Shown here piece after piece: positions 62,749-64,000 of a DNA stretch of 64,000 nucleotides. The stretch is from Flavicella sp965243265 (GTDB lineage Bacteria; Bacteroidota; Bacteroidia; Flavobacteriales; Flavobacteriaceae): NCBI GenBank assembly GCA_965243265.1, contig CBDEUL010000010.1, forward strand, positions 124,001 to 188,000. The letters are read 5' to 3'. The notes under the pieces are model-generated. The model made no database searches, was not told where the DNA came from, and saw only the letters and a list, made by a program, of their open reading frames with translations. A program made the position numbers and the translations under genes. Within the stretch, counting starts at the first letter, position 1; every line of letters starts with the position of its first letter.

Positions 62749-63663
62749 TTAATTTACATGCTTTCTAAACTCATTAGGACTCATAGAGGTTCTTTTTTTA
62801 AAGAATTTACTAAAATACTGAGGGTATTCAAAACCTAAGGAGTAAGCTATTTCACTGGCACTTTGTGTAGAGTTTAAAAGTTTTGTTTTTGCTTTGTTAA
62901 TAATGTATTTGTGAATATGATCTTGGGTACTGTAACCCGTTTCTTTTTTTAACAAGTCGCTCAAGTATTTTGGAGACATGTTCATGGCTTCTCCACAATA
63001 CTGTACTGTTGGAATACCTATTTCTGATTGTTTGTTACTATCGTAGTAATCTTTTAATAACTGTTCAAACTTACTTGCTAAATCTTGATTTAGGTTGGTG
63101 CGAGTATAAAATTGACGATCATAAAAACGAACACAATAGTTCAATAATAATTCAATATTTGAGATAATTAAAGTTTGACTGTGTGCATCTATATTGTTGT
63201 TGTATTCGGTTTCTATTTTTTGTGCAATTTCTGTGATCGTTTTTCTTTCTTCGTCAGATAGGTGTAATGCTTCATGTACGTTGTAGGAGAAAAAGGAAAA
63301 TTGTTCTATTTTTTTTCCAAGTTCCGATTTTCGTATCAGGTCAGGGTGAAAAAGCAAACTCCAGCTTTTATCTTCTTTAAGAGGAGGCTCTTTTTTAAAT
63401 TCTAATGTTTGGTTTGGCGCTGTAAAAATCATGGAACCTTCCTGATAATCGTAAGAATTTCTTCCATATTTTAAAATGTTTACAGCACAGTTGTCTTTTA
63501 AGCTGATTTGAAACAGGTCTAAGGAGAATTTTATGGTTTCATTAGGAAGCTTGTCTGCAGTTTTAGAAGCTTGTAATATAGAAACTAAAGGGTGCTTCGG
63601 TTTTTCTATTCCTAGAAAAGAATGTACTTCTGCAATGCTGTTTATTTTTATAATTTCTTTCAT
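62749..63663 (-). CDS. AraC family transcriptional regulator
   Basis: 304 residues. The C-terminal double helix-turn-helix has NKAKTLLNSTQSASEIAYSL and GFEYPQYFSKFFKKRTSMSP, the AraC signature. The N-terminal about 200 residues form a cupin-type sensor (KPHPLVSILQASKTAD, EGSMIFTAPNQTLEF). It lies 6 bp after a metallo-beta-lactamase-fold gene on the same strand, so it may regulate or share a transcript with it. Confidence 0.92.
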   Translation of the reverse strand: MKEIIKINSIAEVHSFLGIEKPKHPLVSILQASKTADKLPNETIKFSLDLFQISLKDNCAVNILKYGRNSYDYQEGSMIFTAPNQTLEFKKEPPLKEDKSWSLLFHPDLIRKSELGKKIEQFSFFSYNVHEALHLSDEERKTITEIAQKIETEYNNNIDAHSQTLIISNIELLLNYCVRFYDRQFYTRTNLNQDLASKFEQLLKDYYDSNKQSEIGIPTVQYCGEAMNMSPKYLSDLLKKETGYSTQDHIHKYIINKAKTKLLNSTQSASEIAYSLGFEYPQYFSKFFKKRTSMSPNEFRKHVN

Positions 63664-63669
63664 AAGCAG

Positions 63670-64000
63670 TTAAAGATTTTTCCACCAGTTTTTGTAGGTG
63701 TTTTCTGTGTTTTTCACAAGTATTTCCTCACCAATTTGTGGAGTAATTACAGGTAAATTTAAGCTTTTTGCTTTTGCTTGTACACGATTTATAGGATCTG
63801 TCCATTCGTGTAATGCAAGTTTAAAACCAGCCCAATGAATAGGTAGTATCTTTTTTGCTTTTACATCAATACCTGCAAGAGCGGTTTCTTCGGGCATCAT
63901 GTGTATGTCGGACCACATTTGGTTGTATTGTCCGCATTCCATTAAGGCCAAATCAAAAGGACCGTATTTATTTCCTATTTCTTTAAAATGAGAAGCGTAG
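63670..64000 (-). CDS. Metallo-beta-lactamase-fold hydrolase, C-terminal part (cut by window edge)
   Basis: The frame is open to the window edge (ASHFKEIGNKYGPFDLALME), giving the last about 109 residues. The conserved end has ILPIHWAGFKLALHEWTDPI, as in UlaG/NAPE-PLD-like hydrolases, where the His completes the metal site. The substrate cannot be told. Confidence 0.8.
   Translation of the reverse strand, partial: YASHFKEIGNKYGPFDLALMECGQYNQMWSDIHMMPEETALAGIDVKAKKILPIHWAGFKLALHEWTDPINRVQAKAKSLNLPVITPQIGEEILVKNTENTYKNWWKNL

Overview
The window reads as chromosomal DNA of a marine-type member of the Flavobacteriaceae (Bacteroidota). The DNA is AT-rich. Secreted proteins carry C-terminal type IX secretion (T9SS) sorting domains, several promoters match the Bacteroidota TAnnTTTG -7 box, and the gene complement is typical: fused purL of about 1217 aa, parE/parC, DUF6452/DUF6048, TIGR02757, miaE and a MutS2-like gene. 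Positions 1-11.3 kb hold housekeeping genes: priA (cut by the left edge), a RluA-type synthase, a phosphotransferase, TIGR02757, miaE, a SulP transporter with a universal stress protein, and dnaX. The dnaX gene has an A11 run separating a gamma-length product from a tau-length product.

Positions 11.3-14.6 kb are a small accessory patch with a putative AbiC-like phage abortive-infection gene bounded by long imperfect palindromes and a frameshift-suspect FISUMP lipoprotein. Positions 14.6-22.3 kb carry msrA, an acyl-CoA ligase, a TPR lipoprotein and a lipid-linked glycosylation group (GT39, GT2, flippase-like membrane protein). Positions 22.3-32.5 kb alternate ordinary genes (T9SS protein, purL, terC) with three clusters of one family of palindromic repeats. 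purB follows.

Positions 34.0-41.8 kb are a type II-C CRISPR-Cas locus with an unusual layout. cas1-cas2 lie on the plus strand, followed by a 23-spacer array whose crRNA sense is the minus strand, a decayed higBA toxin-antitoxin pair, and cas9 on the minus strand with a one-base frameshift. A divergent tracrRNA comes next, then two tandem copies of a small unknown CxxC protein gene, then a second copy of the tracrRNA tail. This second copy is preceded by a crRNA-repeat-like segment, so the RNA would fold as a natural single-guide RNA. The 15 bases just 5' of its scaffold match a site beside a candidate -7 box upstream of the small genes and cas9. This suggests Cas9 autoregulation comparable to the long tracrRNA (tracr-L) of Streptococcus pyogenes type II-A, but encoded as a separate short-loop RNA gene. 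It is the main discovery candidate here.

Positions 41.9-47.3 kb return to core genes (parE, parC, a SIMPL protein). Positions 47.3-52.7 kb are a second accessory island, opened by a decayed tRNA-Met 3' half and bounded by two related palindromic elements. It holds a truncated ORF, a secreted hydrolase-like protein with six near-identical 156-bp repeats, and a class II Fic protein with 70-bp tandem repeats upstream. From 52.9 kb to the end are a membrane protein, a MutS2-like gene, ung, a GH3 beta-glucosidase, a SUI1-like factor with a 58-aa membrane protein and a 2OG-Fe(II) oxygenase, DUF6048/DUF6452, DUF805, an AraC regulator, and a metallo-beta-lactamase-fold hydrolase cut by the right edge.
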